Source of the DNA: an uncultured Eubacteriales bacterium | Lineage (GTDB): Bacteria > Bacillota > Clostridia > Oscillospirales > UBA644 | Assembly (NCBI GenBank): GCA_934486965.1 | Contig: CAKSQP010000005.1 | Location: 1 to 33,638, forward strand | Direction: 5' to 3' | Length of the DNA stretch: 33,638 nt | Shown here: positions 23,419 through 31,830 of the stretch, one piece after another | How the letters are laid out: the number at the start of each line of letters is the position of its first letter | Position numbering within the stretch: the stretch's first letter is position 1 | The notes under the pieces: model-generated | Told to the model about the DNA's origin: nothing | Seen by the model: the letters and a program-made list of their open reading frames with translations, nothing else | The model's database searches: none | Translations under genes and position numbers: made by a program

Positions 23419-23448
23419 ATTATATAATATCCGAAGGCTCTTTGTCAA
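23419..23448 (-). promoter_or_regulatory. Sigma-A promoter of the UPF0371 gene
   Basis: On the minus strand, TTGACA (23448-23443), an 18-base spacer and TATAAT (23424-23419), both hexamers perfect. Confidence 0.85.
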
Positions 23449-23492
23449 GAGACGGAGCATAGAATTTTGTCAAAATTTTTCCTTTTTCCGTA

Positions 23493-23521
23493 TTGATTTC
23501 GGGTGTAATATATAGTATAAT
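23493..23521 (+). promoter_or_regulatory. Sigma-A promoter of the alpha/beta-hydrolase-fold gene
   Basis: TTGATT (23493-23498), a 17-base spacer and TATAAT (23516-23521), about 30 bases before the start codon. Confidence 0.82.
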
Positions 23522-23550
23522 ATATGTTGAAATAGTGAAAGGAAGAAGAT

Positions 23551-24474
23551 ATGAAAAAAATCGTCAGAACGGTATGTATAATTCTTGCAGCGCTTCTTGT
23601 CCTGTCGGCGGCGGTATTTACGGTCTCGGCAGTGATCGCGGCAAAAAAGGTCTACGATCCCGAACGCAGGATACTGCGCTCCACGCCCGATGAACTCGGA
23701 CTTTATTTCGACGGGCTTGAAATTCCGACGGAAAACGGAAAGATTTCCGCATGGTTTATCCCCGCGCAGGAGGACAGAGACAACGTTTCGGAAAGTATGC
23801 AGACCGTCATAATCTCCCACAACTATTCCGACAACAGGGAAATGAACGATATTTCTCTCTTATATACGGTAAAATTTTTATGCAGGAACGGGCTTAACGT
23901 CGTAATGTTCGACTATACGGGCAGCGGCTCGTCCGACGGAAAAGGATATTCTTTCGGGCAGAAGGAAGAAACGGACGAACTCTGTGCTGTGACGGATAAG
24001 GTAAAAGAACTTATCCCCGACGGTGAGATAATCCTTTACGGACTCGGTTTCGGCGCCGCTCCGGTTATTGAAACGGCAAATGAAAAAGGCATTGAAAAGA
24101 TAATTGCGGACAGCCTTTACGCCGACCTGCCGACCCTGCTTTCACAGAGTATGTCTTATTTCACGGGCGTTCGGAACGGATTATTCAATTCCGCGGTAAA
24201 GTTTTTCCTGCCGCTTGTCTCTCCTGTGGACTATTCCTACCCCTCCCCCGCCGAAACGCTTGAAAAGACGTCGGGGAAAAAGATACTGCTCATTTACGGA
24301 CAGTCGGACAGCGTTCTGCCGTCGACCGATTCCCAGACGGTGAAATCAGCCGCCGAAAAGCAGAACGACGTAAAACTGTGGCTCATTCCCGACTGCGAAC
24401 ATCTCTGCGGCATGGTAAAGAACGACTATAATTACAGAAACGTTCTCCTTGCCTTTATAAAAGGCGAAGAATAG
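23551..24474 (+). CDS. Membrane-anchored alpha/beta-hydrolase-fold protein lacking the nucleophile serine
   Basis: 307 aa. An N-terminal hydrophobic segment (about 5-31) is an anchor or signal, and the rest is an alpha/beta hydrolase domain of the BAAT/Abhd13-like type. The strand and loop NVVMFDYTGSGSSDG (116-130) is typical. The nucleophile elbow G-x-S-x-G reads GLGFG (164-168), with glycine at 166 (codon GGT at 24046). The later acid and histidine positions are retained in YGQSDSVLP and PDCEHLCGM. One base change (AGT to GGT) would explain the loss. It is probably non-catalytic, or it uses another residue. It has its own promoter and an AAGGAAG site; yqfC follows 58 bases later. Confidence 0.82.
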   Translation: MKKIVRTVCIILAALLVLSAAVFTVSAVIAAKKVYDPERRILRSTPDELGLYFDGLEIPTENGKISAWFIPAQEDRDNVSESMQTVIISHNYSDNREMNDISLLYTVKFLCRNGLNVVMFDYTGSGSSDGKGYSFGQKEETDELCAVTDKVKELIPDGEIILYGLGFGAAPVIETANEKGIEKIIADSLYADLPTLLSQSMSYFTGVRNGLFNSAVKFFLPLVSPVDYSYPSPAETLEKTSGKKILLIYGQSDSVLPSTDSQTVKSAAEKQNDVKLWLIPDCEHLCGMVKNDYNYRNVLLAFIKGEE

Positions 24475-24502
24475 AATTTTCGCGGTTTTTCCCGCATAGA
24501 TA
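24474..24502 (+). promoter_or_regulatory. Possible sigma-E promoter of yqfC-yqfD
   Basis: GAATTTT (24474-24480), a 14-base spacer and CATAGATA (24495-24502), compared with the sigma-E consensus KMATATT-N14-CATACAHT: six of seven and six of eight matches. yqfC and yqfD are mother-cell genes in Bacillus. An inverted repeat, AGATAT...ATATCT, follows at about 24498-24520. Confidence 0.4.
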
Positions 24503-24532
24503 TTTCTGAGAATATATCTGTGAGGGACAAAG

Positions 24533-24760
24533 ATGAGCAAATGCGACCGTTACCCCGAAGCGTCCGTCGAAATTTTCGGAAGAGACACCGTTTTCGCGGA
24601 GGGTTTCATAAAAATCGAAGAATATCAGAGCGAAACAGTCAAACTGAAATATAAAAATTTCCGACTGCGCATTATCGGAGAAAATCTTACTTTATCCGAT
24701 ATCAAAAGCAGGGCCGTCGTCGTCACGGGAAAGATATTATCCCTTGACTACACGGATTAG
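24533..24760 (+). CDS. yqfC: Sporulation protein of the YabP/YqfC family
   Basis: 75 aa, slightly shorter than Bacillus YqfC. YqfC is a mother-cell sporulation protein of unknown biochemical role. The family core is visible as short beta strands: SVEIFGRD, GFIKIEEYQSETVKLKYKN, FRLRIIGENLTL and VVVTGKILSLDY, which end in the usual G-x-I-x-x-x-x-Y pattern. It lacks cysteines typical of metal sites and any signal peptide. The assignment rests on this pattern plus the yqfD gene 9 bases downstream, the invariant partner in Clostridia and Bacilli. Confidence 0.82.
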   Translation: MSKCDRYPEASVEIFGRDTVFAEGFIKIEEYQSETVKLKYKNFRLRIIGENLTLSDIKSRAVVVTGKILSLDYTD

Positions 24761-24769
24761 GAGGTTTTT

Positions 24770-25930
24770 ATGACCGACAGACTTTTCGGTTCCGTCCGCT
24801 TTGAACTGTGGGGAGACTTTCCCGAAGATTTTCTTACCCTTGCCGCCGCAGAAGGCGTCGAACTCTGGGATATTAAAAGAAACGGAGACGTTTTTTCGGC
24901 AAAGACCCGCCCGTGGCAGACGGGCGACGTCAGAGTTATTGCTGAAAAATGCAGGCTTGTATATACCGAAATTTCGCAAAGCGGGCTTTCGCACACCGTA
25001 AAAAAATACCGTTGCAGATACGGGATACTTGTCGGGGCGCTCCTTCTTTTTGCTTTTGTTTTCATATCGTCGCGGTTTTTGTGGAAAATAGAAATAACGG
25101 GCTGTGAAAACACCGACATTAAAAAATTCGAAGAAAAACTTGCGGAATACGGAGTAAAAGTCGGAGGTCCGTCGCACCGCGGCGACATAAACGACCTGCA
25201 ACTATTGCTTTTGCGGGATTTTCCCGACATTGCGTTTGTCGCGGTAAATATTAAAGGCAGTTTTGCAAAAGTCGAAGTGACCGAACGCAGACTGCCGCCC
25301 GAAACCGTCGACCAGTATTCTCCCTGCAACATCGTCGCATCTTCTCCCGGAATAATCATTTCGGCAAAAGTATATTCGGGGGTCACTCTCTGCAAAGAAA
25401 ACGACGTCGTCGCGAAAGGAGATCTTCTGGTAAGCGGCATTTTCGACAGCAAATACGTCGGATTCCGAATGGTCCACGCCAAGGCGGAAATCATAGCAAG
25501 GACCGAAAAAGCAATAACGGCATACCGCCCTTACGAATATGAAAAAGAGGAACGGACGGGCGAGAAAAAGACGGTTTATACTTTCAATATTTTCGGACTT
25601 TCGTTTTCGGTCGGAAGTTGTCCGTTTGAAAATTACGAAGAAGAAAACGATATAAAACATCTTAAGATCGGAGAAAACGGATATCTGCCGTTCTCCGTTG
25701 AAAAAACGGTTTATTACAAAACCGAAAAAAGCAAAGCAACACGAACGCCCGAAGAGGCGGAAAAAGAAGCCGTCGCGGAAGCGGAGGAAAAATTCAGGGT
25801 CTTCAACGAGACGAACTTTGCCGAAGAGGTAAACACCGAAATAATACGCGATTCGAAAGGCGTTACGGTAAAATATTACTGCACCGTAATTTCGGATATC
25901 GCGGCGGAAAAGGAAATTTTCAGAAATTAA
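24770..25930 (+). CDS. yqfD: Sporulation protein YqfD
   Basis: 386 aa. YqfD is a mother-cell membrane protein required for efficient sporulation. A cytoplasmic N-terminal domain (about 1-80) precedes one transmembrane helix (about 84-102), then a large extracytoplasmic part with a POTRA-like strand pattern beginning KIEITGCENTDIKKFEEKL. The VEVTERRLPPE block (about 167-177) and the CNIVASSPGIIISAKVYSG region (about 183-201) are family hallmarks. A long charged C-terminal helix closes the protein. AGGAGG sits 7 bases before the start. It leads directly into phoH. Confidence 0.93.
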   Translation: MTDRLFGSVRFELWGDFPEDFLTLAAAEGVELWDIKRNGDVFSAKTRPWQTGDVRVIAEKCRLVYTEISQSGLSHTVKKYRCRYGILVGALLLFAFVFISSRFLWKIEITGCENTDIKKFEEKLAEYGVKVGGPSHRGDINDLQLLLLRDFPDIAFVAVNIKGSFAKVEVTERRLPPETVDQYSPCNIVASSPGIIISAKVYSGVTLCKENDVVAKGDLLVSGIFDSKYVGFRMVHAKAEIIARTEKAITAYRPYEYEKEERTGEKKTVYTFNIFGLSFSVGSCPFENYEEENDIKHLKIGENGYLPFSVEKTVYYKTEKSKATRTPEEAEKEAVAEAEEKFRVFNETNFAEEVNTEIIRDSKGVTVKYYCTVISDIAAEKEIFRN

Positions 25931-25940
25931 AGGAGAATAT

Positions 25941-26945
25941 ATGGAAAAACTCATAGACGTAAGCGACACTTCCTCTCTCGGAGCGGTATTCGGGGAATAC
26001 GACGGAAATATGAGAGCCGTCGAAGAGGAATTCGGCGTAAAGGTGATAACCCGCGATTCCGCCGTTAAAATAAGCGGCGACGACGAAGAAAGCGTAGAAA
26101 AAGCGCAGAAAGTCATCGAGGGTCTTTTCAGGCTTGCAAAAAAAGGCGACGCAATAAACACGCAGAACGTTTCTTACGCGATTTCCCTTGTCAAAGAGGG
26201 AAACGAAACGCCTATCGACGAAATAGGCGGGGACTGTATCTGCATTACGGCAAAGGGAAAGCCGATAAAGCCGAAAACTCTGGGGCAGAAGGAATATATA
26301 AAGAGTATCCGCGAAAACTCGGTGACGGTAGGCGTAGGGCCTGCGGGAACGGGGAAAACATATCTTGCGGTCGCGATGGCTGTCACGGCATTGAGAAACA
26401 AGCAGGTAAGCCGAATTGTCATAACGCGTCCCGCAGTCGAAGCGGGCGAAAAACTCGGGTTTCTTCCGGGAGATCTGCAAAACAAAGTCGACCCGTATCT
26501 CCGTCCTCTGCACGACGCGCTTTTCGATATGCTCGGAGTTGAAACATATCAGAGATACGTCGAAAAGAACGTTATCGAGGTCGCTCCCCTTGCGTATATG
26601 AGAGGGCGGACGCTCGACGATTCCTTTATAATCCTTGACGAGGCGCAGAACACCACCGTCGAGCAGATGAAAATGTTCCTTACCCGAATGGGGTTCCGTT
26701 CGAAGATAGTCGTCACGGGAGACATCACGCAGATAGACCTGCCGTCCGACAAAAAAAGCGGGCTTAAGGACGCAATTTCGGTCTTACAGGGTATCGACGA
26801 TATAAATATATGCACTCTCACGCATAAGGACGTCGTAAGACACCAACTCGTTCAGAAAATAATTCAGGCTTACGAAAAAGCAGAGGCGAAAAAGGAAGCG
26901 AGACTTGCCGATGAAAAGAAAAGATATTATAGAAATAATAAATGA
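25941..26945 (+). CDS. phoH: PhoH family ATPase
   Basis: 334 aa. PhoH-like proteins are P-loop ATPases tied to RNA metabolism and next to ybeY in most Firmicutes. A KH-like N-terminal domain (about 1-70) is followed by the ATPase with Walker A GPAGTGKT (133-140), VITRPAVEAGEKLGFLPGD, and Walker B FIILDEAQN (about 231-239). MRGRTLDDSF and TGDITQIDLP match the family. It starts 10 bases after yqfD with AAAGGAG. The 3' end overlaps ybeY by about 35 bases in another frame. Confidence 0.95.
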   Translation: MEKLIDVSDTSSLGAVFGEYDGNMRAVEEEFGVKVITRDSAVKISGDDEESVEKAQKVIEGLFRLAKKGDAINTQNVSYAISLVKEGNETPIDEIGGDCICITAKGKPIKPKTLGQKEYIKSIRENSVTVGVGPAGTGKTYLAVAMAVTALRNKQVSRIVITRPAVEAGEKLGFLPGDLQNKVDPYLRPLHDALFDMLGVETYQRYVEKNVIEVAPLAYMRGRTLDDSFIILDEAQNTTVEQMKMFLTRMGFRSKIVVTGDITQIDLPSDKKSGLKDAISVLQGIDDINICTLTHKDVVRHQLVQKIIQAYEKAEAKKEARLADEKKRYYRNNK

Positions 26946-27375
26946 ACAGACCGAAATAAAGGGTGTTATAAACGAGACGAAAAAGACCGTAAGGGAAGTC
27001 GTTTCGGCGGTTCTCGAAAGCGAACACGAAAACGACGGAGCGTCGGTGAGCGTTACGTTTGTCGATAACGAAAGAATAAGAGAACTCAACCGCGAATTCA
27101 GGAATATAGACAGAGCGACCGACGTGCTTTCATTCCCTGCGGACGAGCCCATTGTCGGGGGCAAGGGGCGTTTTCTCGGAGATATTGCTCTTTCCCTTGA
27201 AAGAGCGAAAACACAGAGCGAAGAATACGGACATTCTTTCAGAAGAGAAGTCGCGTTTCTGACCGCACATTCGGTCCTTCACCTTTTAGGTTACGACCAT
27301 ATAGTTCCCGACGAAGAAAAAGAGATGTTCGCAAAACAGGAAAAAGTACTTTCCGATATGGGAATAACAAGATGA
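26911..27375 (+). CDS. ybeY: Endoribonuclease YbeY
   Basis: 154 aa. YbeY is a zinc-dependent single-strand endoribonuclease involved in 16S rRNA 3'-end maturation and ribosome quality control. The zinc motif is HSVLHLLGYDH (three histidines in the H-x3-H-x5-H arrangement), and RELNREFRNIDRATDVLSFP is the conserved substrate-site block. The start is uncertain: ATG at 26911 is used here, while TTG at 26905 is nearer the GGAAG at 26894-26898 and would add two residues. Either overlaps phoH. The stop overlaps the dgk start (ATGA). Confidence 0.93.
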   Translation: MKRKDIIEIINEQTEIKGVINETKKTVREVVSAVLESEHENDGASVSVTFVDNERIRELNREFRNIDRATDVLSFPADEPIVGGKGRFLGDIALSLERAKTQSEEYGHSFRREVAFLTAHSVLHLLGYDHIVPDEEKEMFAKQEKVLSDMGITR

Positions 27376-27830
27376 AAGCGCTGATAAAAAGTTTCGGATA
27401 CGCTTTCCGCGGTATATTTTCGGCGTTTGCCGAGCGGAATTTCAGAATTGACACTGTCGCCGCGGTCGCCGTTTCGGTTTTTGCCTGTCTTTACGGCGTT
27501 TCGAAAACCGAATGGGTCGTTTTGTTCATTATTTTTGCCGCGGTACTTTCCGCCGAGATATTCAACACCTCGCTCGAAAGGCTTTGCGACACGGTGACAA
27601 AAGAAAAATGCGAGGGAATAAAAAAAGCAAAGGACCTTGCGGCGGGAGCCGTCCTTATAAAGGCTTTGTTTGCCGTGCTTTCGGCGGTATTTATTTTTTC
27701 GGACGCCGAAAAACTCGGACGTGCTTTTTCGGCAATTCTGGCGCCGACAGGACTTATAATCACGGTAATATTCATTGCCGCCGCGATAATTTTTATATTT
27801 TTACCCGAAAAAAGAAAAGGAAGTAAATAG
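27372..27830 (+). CDS. dgkA: Diacylglycerol/undecaprenol kinase family protein
   Basis: 152 aa membrane protein. In Gram-positive bacteria this family phosphorylates undecaprenol, recycling the lipid carrier for cell-wall synthesis. The family signature is EIFNTSLERLCD (about 60-71), followed by KAKDLAAGAVL, with membrane helices before and after. The C-terminal third (about 115-145) contains an additional hydrophobic helix and ends in a basic tail, slightly longer than Bacillus DgkA (about 123 aa). It lies between ybeY and era, the usual location in Firmicutes, with a 4-base overlap upstream and a start codon for era immediately after its stop. Confidence 0.9.
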   Translation: MKALIKSFGYAFRGIFSAFAERNFRIDTVAAVAVSVFACLYGVSKTEWVVLFIIFAAVLSAEIFNTSLERLCDTVTKEKCEGIKKAKDLAAGAVLIKALFAVLSAVFIFSDAEKLGRAFSAILAPTGLIITVIFIAAAIIFIFLPEKRKGSK

Positions 27831-28706
27831 ATGAAATCAGGATTTATAACCATCATAGGCAGACCGAACGTCGGCAAAAGCACTCTTCTCAACGCGATAA
27901 TCGGCGAAAAAATTTCGATAGTTTCCTCAAAACCGCAAACGACGCGCGGCAAAATCACGGGAATTTACAACCGCGAAAATTTACAACTTGTTTTTATAGA
28001 CACCCCCGGCGTACATAAGCCGAAAAACAAACTCGGAGAAAAGATGATAAGGGACGTAAACGAAGCGGTGGACGGAGTCGACTGCGCGGTCCTCGTCGTC
28101 GAACCGAGAAGTCCCGGCAAAACGGAAAAGGAACTTATAACGCGTTTCAAAAACGACGGAGTTCCCCTTATTCTCGTTATAAACAAGACCGATTCGGTAA
28201 AAAAGGACTATGTTGCAAAAGCGATCATAGAATATTCCGAACTTGCGGACTTTGCGGCGGTAGTACCTTTAAGCGCTTTGAAAAAGGACAACATCTCGCC
28301 GCTTATCGACGAAATAACAAAGTTTGCGCACGGCGACACCGCCTACTACCCCGACGATATTTCGACCGACAGAACCGAAAGACAGCTTGTTTCCGAAATT
28401 TTAAGGGAAAAACTTATACGCAGGCTCGACGACGAAGTTCCGCACGGAATAAATATCGAAATAGACTCCTTTAAGGAAAGGGAGGACAAGCCTCTCGTCG
28501 AAATAATGGCGACTGTCGTCTGCGAAAGAAGTTCGCACAAAGGCATAATCATAGGCAAAAACGGCGAAGGCATAAAAAAGGCCGCGACCGCCGCAAGAGA
28601 AGACATGGAAAAACTTCTCGGCAAAAAAGTATATCTTGAATGTTTTGTCAAAGTAAAAGAAGGCTGGAGGGACGACGAAAAATACATCGCCGAAAATGAA
28701 CAGTAA
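27831..28706 (+). CDS. era: GTPase Era
   Basis: 291 aa, the normal length. Era is a GTPase that binds the 3' end of 16S rRNA during 30S assembly. G1 GRPNVGKST (10-18), switch I with KPQTTRGKITGI, G3 DTPGVHKP, G4 NKTD and G5 SAL are all present. The C-terminal KH domain has the characteristic VICERxSHKGIIIGKNGEGIK pattern with VVCERSSHKGIIIGKNGEG here. It begins directly after the dgk stop, using GGAAG inside dgk as the ribosome-binding site, and overlaps recO by 11 bases. Confidence 0.97.
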   Translation: MKSGFITIIGRPNVGKSTLLNAIIGEKISIVSSKPQTTRGKITGIYNRENLQLVFIDTPGVHKPKNKLGEKMIRDVNEAVDGVDCAVLVVEPRSPGKTEKELITRFKNDGVPLILVINKTDSVKKDYVAKAIIEYSELADFAAVVPLSALKKDNISPLIDEITKFAHGDTAYYPDDISTDRTERQLVSEILREKLIRRLDDEVPHGINIEIDSFKEREDKPLVEIMATVVCERSSHKGIIIGKNGEGIKKAATAAREDMEKLLGKKVYLECFVKVKEGWRDDEKYIAENEQ

Positions 28707-29481
28707 AATTGACGCAATCGTATTAAAATCCGCTCCGTACAAGGAAAACGACCTTATCCTCTCCCTGCTCTCTTCGAATTCGGGGAGAATCGACGCGCTG
28801 GTCAGGGGCGTGAAAAAAAGCCGCCGTTCGGTGATTTTCACACAGCCGTTTTCCTATTCGGAATTCGATCTTTACCGTTCCGGAAAACAGGGGCTGTATA
28901 TCGTAGACACGGCAGAACCGAAAGAGAACTTCTACGAACTCAGGGAAGACCTTTCGGCGCTTTCGCTTGCCCAATATTTCGCGGAAGTCTGTATGTATCT
29001 TCCGAAAGAATCGCTTTCGGGCGACGAATTCATGTTTCTTCGGCTGCTTCTCAATTCCCTTTACGTTCTTTGCAAAAAAAAGGAAATCTCCCCCCTCGCC
29101 GTAAAAATGGTCTTTGAACTCAAATTCGCGAAATATCAGGGGTTTGAGCCCGATTTTTCGGAATGTTGTGGCTGCGGCAAGGACGAGGGCGACATCTGGA
29201 TCTTCGACCGCGGGATATACTGTAAAGACTGCGGAAAAGACCGTTCGGGCTATAAGATAAACGACACGGTACGGAAGATAGTCACCCACATTCTCTCGAC
29301 AGACAATCTCGGCGCTTATGCCGTTTTTGCCGACGAAAAAATTCTCTCTTATGTCGGCAGTCTGACCGAAAAATACCTTGAGTTCGTAACCGAACGCAGT
29401 TATCAGTCCCTCGACTGTTTCAGGCAGATAAGGGACATTGAGACACTCGTCTCGAAAGGAAACGACAAAAATAATGAATGA
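28696..29481 (+). CDS. recO: DNA repair protein RecO
   Basis: 261 aa. RecO loads RecA with RecR in the RecFOR recombinational repair pathway and anneals single strands. The N-terminal OB fold (about 1-80) starts IDAIVLKSAPYKENDLIL and contains DALVRGVKKSRRS. A zinc-binding group is visible as CCGCG and YCKDCG (about 156-178). It overlaps era by 11 bases and mutS2 by 8 bases, so the genes are translationally linked. Assignment is secure from motifs and context. Confidence 0.93.
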   Translation: MNSKIDAIVLKSAPYKENDLILSLLSSNSGRIDALVRGVKKSRRSVIFTQPFSYSEFDLYRSGKQGLYIVDTAEPKENFYELREDLSALSLAQYFAEVCMYLPKESLSGDEFMFLRLLLNSLYVLCKKKEISPLAVKMVFELKFAKYQGFEPDFSECCGCGKDEGDIWIFDRGIYCKDCGKDRSGYKINDTVRKIVTHILSTDNLGAYAVFADEKILSYVGSLTEKYLEFVTERSYQSLDCFRQIRDIETLVSKGNDKNNE

Positions 29482-31828
29482 AATAAAAACTCTCGAACTT
29501 GATAAAATACTGCTGTTACTTTCCGACTGTTGCATATCTCCCTCCGCGAAAAAAGCGGCGGAGGAAACAAAACCCTTTGATTCGGCGGAAAAATGCAGAC
29601 AGGCGCTCCGCGAAACCGACGAGGCTTTCATTTTGTATAAAAAATACTCCGCTCCCTCTTTTTCGGGAATAACCGACGTTTCGGAAAGCGTTAAAAAAGC
29701 GGAAAGAGGCGCGGTTTTGTCGATAGGCGAATTCTTAAAAATCGCAAGACTTCTCCGCACCGCAAGGCTTCTCGAAGAATATCTTCAAAACCACGCGGAA
29801 GACGGACTCATAAAGGGCTATCTGCCGAAATTTTCGTCGAACAGATATCTTGAAGACAAAATTTTCACCGATTTTCCGTCGGAAGAAGAAGTTTCGGACA
29901 GGGCGTCGTCGCGGCTTCACGAGATAAGAAGAAAAACGGCGCAGGCGAAGAACAAAATACGTTCGTCGCTCGAAAGTTATATCAAATCGCCGAATTATCA
30001 GAAATATTTGCAGGATAACATCGTCACGATAAGAAACGACCGATTCGTTATCCCCGTCAAGGCGGAAAACAAAAACGAAATTCCGGGGCTTGTCCACGAC
30101 ACCTCGGCAAGCGGCTCGACAGTCTTTATTGAGCCGATGAGCGTCGTTTCGGCAAACAACGACCTCTCGCTTTTAGCGTCGGAGGAAAAGCACGAAATAG
30201 AAGCAATTCTGGCTTCCCTTTCGGAGGAAATTTCGGGCTTTACCGACAGAATAAGACAGAGTTATTTCCTTGCGGTCTATTTCGACCTGCTTTTTGCAAA
30301 AGCAAAACTCGCGGACAAGATGTCGGCGGTGCTTCCCGAAATAAACGAAGACGGAATAATCCGCCTTTCAAGGGCAAGACACCCGCTTATAGACAAAAAT
30401 ACCGTTGTCCCGACCGATATTTCGCTCGGCGAAAAATATTCGGTTCTGATGATAACGGGACCGAATACGGGAGGCAAAACCGTAACGTTAAAAACTGCGG
30501 GACTTCTCTGCCTCATGGCGAAATGCGGACTTTTCATTCCCGCAAAAGAGGGCAGTACCGTTGCGTTTTTCGATAAAATTTATGCGGATATCGGCGACGA
30601 ACAGTCGATAGAACAGTCCCTTTCGACTTTTTCTTCGCACATGTCGAACATCATAAAAATAATCGGCGGCGCGGACGGCAATTCGCTTATTCTTCTCGAC
30701 GAACTCGGCGGCGGAACAGACCCCGCGGAGGGCGCGGCGCTTGCCGTTTCGATAATAAAAACACTGATGGACAGAGGTGCGAAAATAGCGGCGACGACGC
30801 ACTATCCCGAACTCAAACTTTTCGCCATTCACACCGACGGCGTCGAAAACGCCTCCTGCGAATTCGACCTTGCGACATTAAAGCCGACCTATAAACTCGT
30901 TACGGGGCTCCCCGGAAAATCGAACGCCTTTGCCATCGCCGCAAGGCTCGGTATGCCCGAAAACATAATTACCGACGCGAAAGAGCAGATATCCTCCGAT
31001 ACGGTAAGGGTCGAAACGGTGCTTGCAGACCTTGAGATAAGCCGCAGAGAAATCGAAGAAAACGAAAAAACGGCGGCAAACAAGTTAAAGGAAGCGGAAG
31101 AATATTGCGAAAAACTGCGTATTGACGCCGAAAATGCGAAGAAAAACGCCGAAAAAGAGGCGGAGAACGCTCTGAAAAAAGCGCAGGCGCTTTGGGAAAA
31201 GACCGTGACCGAAAGCGAATTTATCCTCGACGAACTCGAAGAAGTAAGACGGGAAAAAGACAAAAAGAATTTCAAAGAAAAACTCGACAAAGCAAGAAAA
31301 GATTACGAAGAAAAATCGAAAATAGAAGAAAAACTGCGGCCGCAGGCGAAAAAACCGATAGACAGACCTCTTGCAAAGGGCGACACGGTAAAGATAGTTT
31401 CTCTCGGAAAAGAAGCGACCGTCCTTTCCCCTGCCGATAAAAAGGGTTATGTCGAATTGCAAGCGGGAATAATCCGCACGAAAGTAAAACTTTCCGACCT
31501 TGAACTTTGCGAAAAGCCGAAAGTAAAGACCGATTTCAAACCCGTTCCGACGCCCTCGGTAAAAACCGAAAGAGGTTCGAGACAGGTTTCACGCGAACTT
31601 GACATCAGAGGCGAAAATCTGCTCGACGCCGAGCCTATCGTCGAAGATTTCATTCACAACTGCTACCTTTCGGGGCTTAAAACGGTAAGCATTATTCACG
31701 GAAAAGGCACGGGAGTTTTGCGGCAGGGGGTTCACTCGATGTTAAAGAGAAACCCGCTTGTCGAAGAGTACCGTCTCGGCACATTCGGAGAAGGAGAAGC
31801 AGGCGTAACGATAGTCACGCTTAAATAA
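29474..31828 (+). CDS. mutS2: Endonuclease MutS2
   Basis: 784 aa. MutS2 is a MutS-like ATPase with a C-terminal Smr nuclease domain; it suppresses homologous recombination in some bacteria and rescues collided ribosomes in Bacillus. Walker A TGPNTGGKT is at about 328-336 and Walker B LILLDELGGGTDPAEG near 400-415. A long coiled coil with many E and K (about 515-615) follows, then a KOW-like segment. The Smr domain is at about 705-784, with LDIRGENLLDAEP and IIHGKGTGVLR. The start at 29474 is chosen over 29438 because AAAGGA lies 12 bases upstream. Only two bases separate it from holA. Confidence 0.96.
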   Translation: MNEIKTLELDKILLLLSDCCISPSAKKAAEETKPFDSAEKCRQALRETDEAFILYKKYSAPSFSGITDVSESVKKAERGAVLSIGEFLKIARLLRTARLLEEYLQNHAEDGLIKGYLPKFSSNRYLEDKIFTDFPSEEEVSDRASSRLHEIRRKTAQAKNKIRSSLESYIKSPNYQKYLQDNIVTIRNDRFVIPVKAENKNEIPGLVHDTSASGSTVFIEPMSVVSANNDLSLLASEEKHEIEAILASLSEEISGFTDRIRQSYFLAVYFDLLFAKAKLADKMSAVLPEINEDGIIRLSRARHPLIDKNTVVPTDISLGEKYSVLMITGPNTGGKTVTLKTAGLLCLMAKCGLFIPAKEGSTVAFFDKIYADIGDEQSIEQSLSTFSSHMSNIIKIIGGADGNSLILLDELGGGTDPAEGAALAVSIIKTLMDRGAKIAATTHYPELKLFAIHTDGVENASCEFDLATLKPTYKLVTGLPGKSNAFAIAARLGMPENIITDAKEQISSDTVRVETVLADLEISRREIEENEKTAANKLKEAEEYCEKLRIDAENAKKNAEKEAENALKKAQALWEKTVTESEFILDELEEVRREKDKKNFKEKLDKARKDYEEKSKIEEKLRPQAKKPIDRPLAKGDTVKIVSLGKEATVLSPADKKGYVELQAGIIRTKVKLSDLELCEKPKVKTDFKPVPTPSVKTERGSRQVSRELDIRGENLLDAEPIVEDFIHNCYLSGLKTVSIIHGKGTGVLRQGVHSMLKRNPLVEEYRLGTFGEGEAGVTIVTLK

Positions 31829-31830
31829 AA

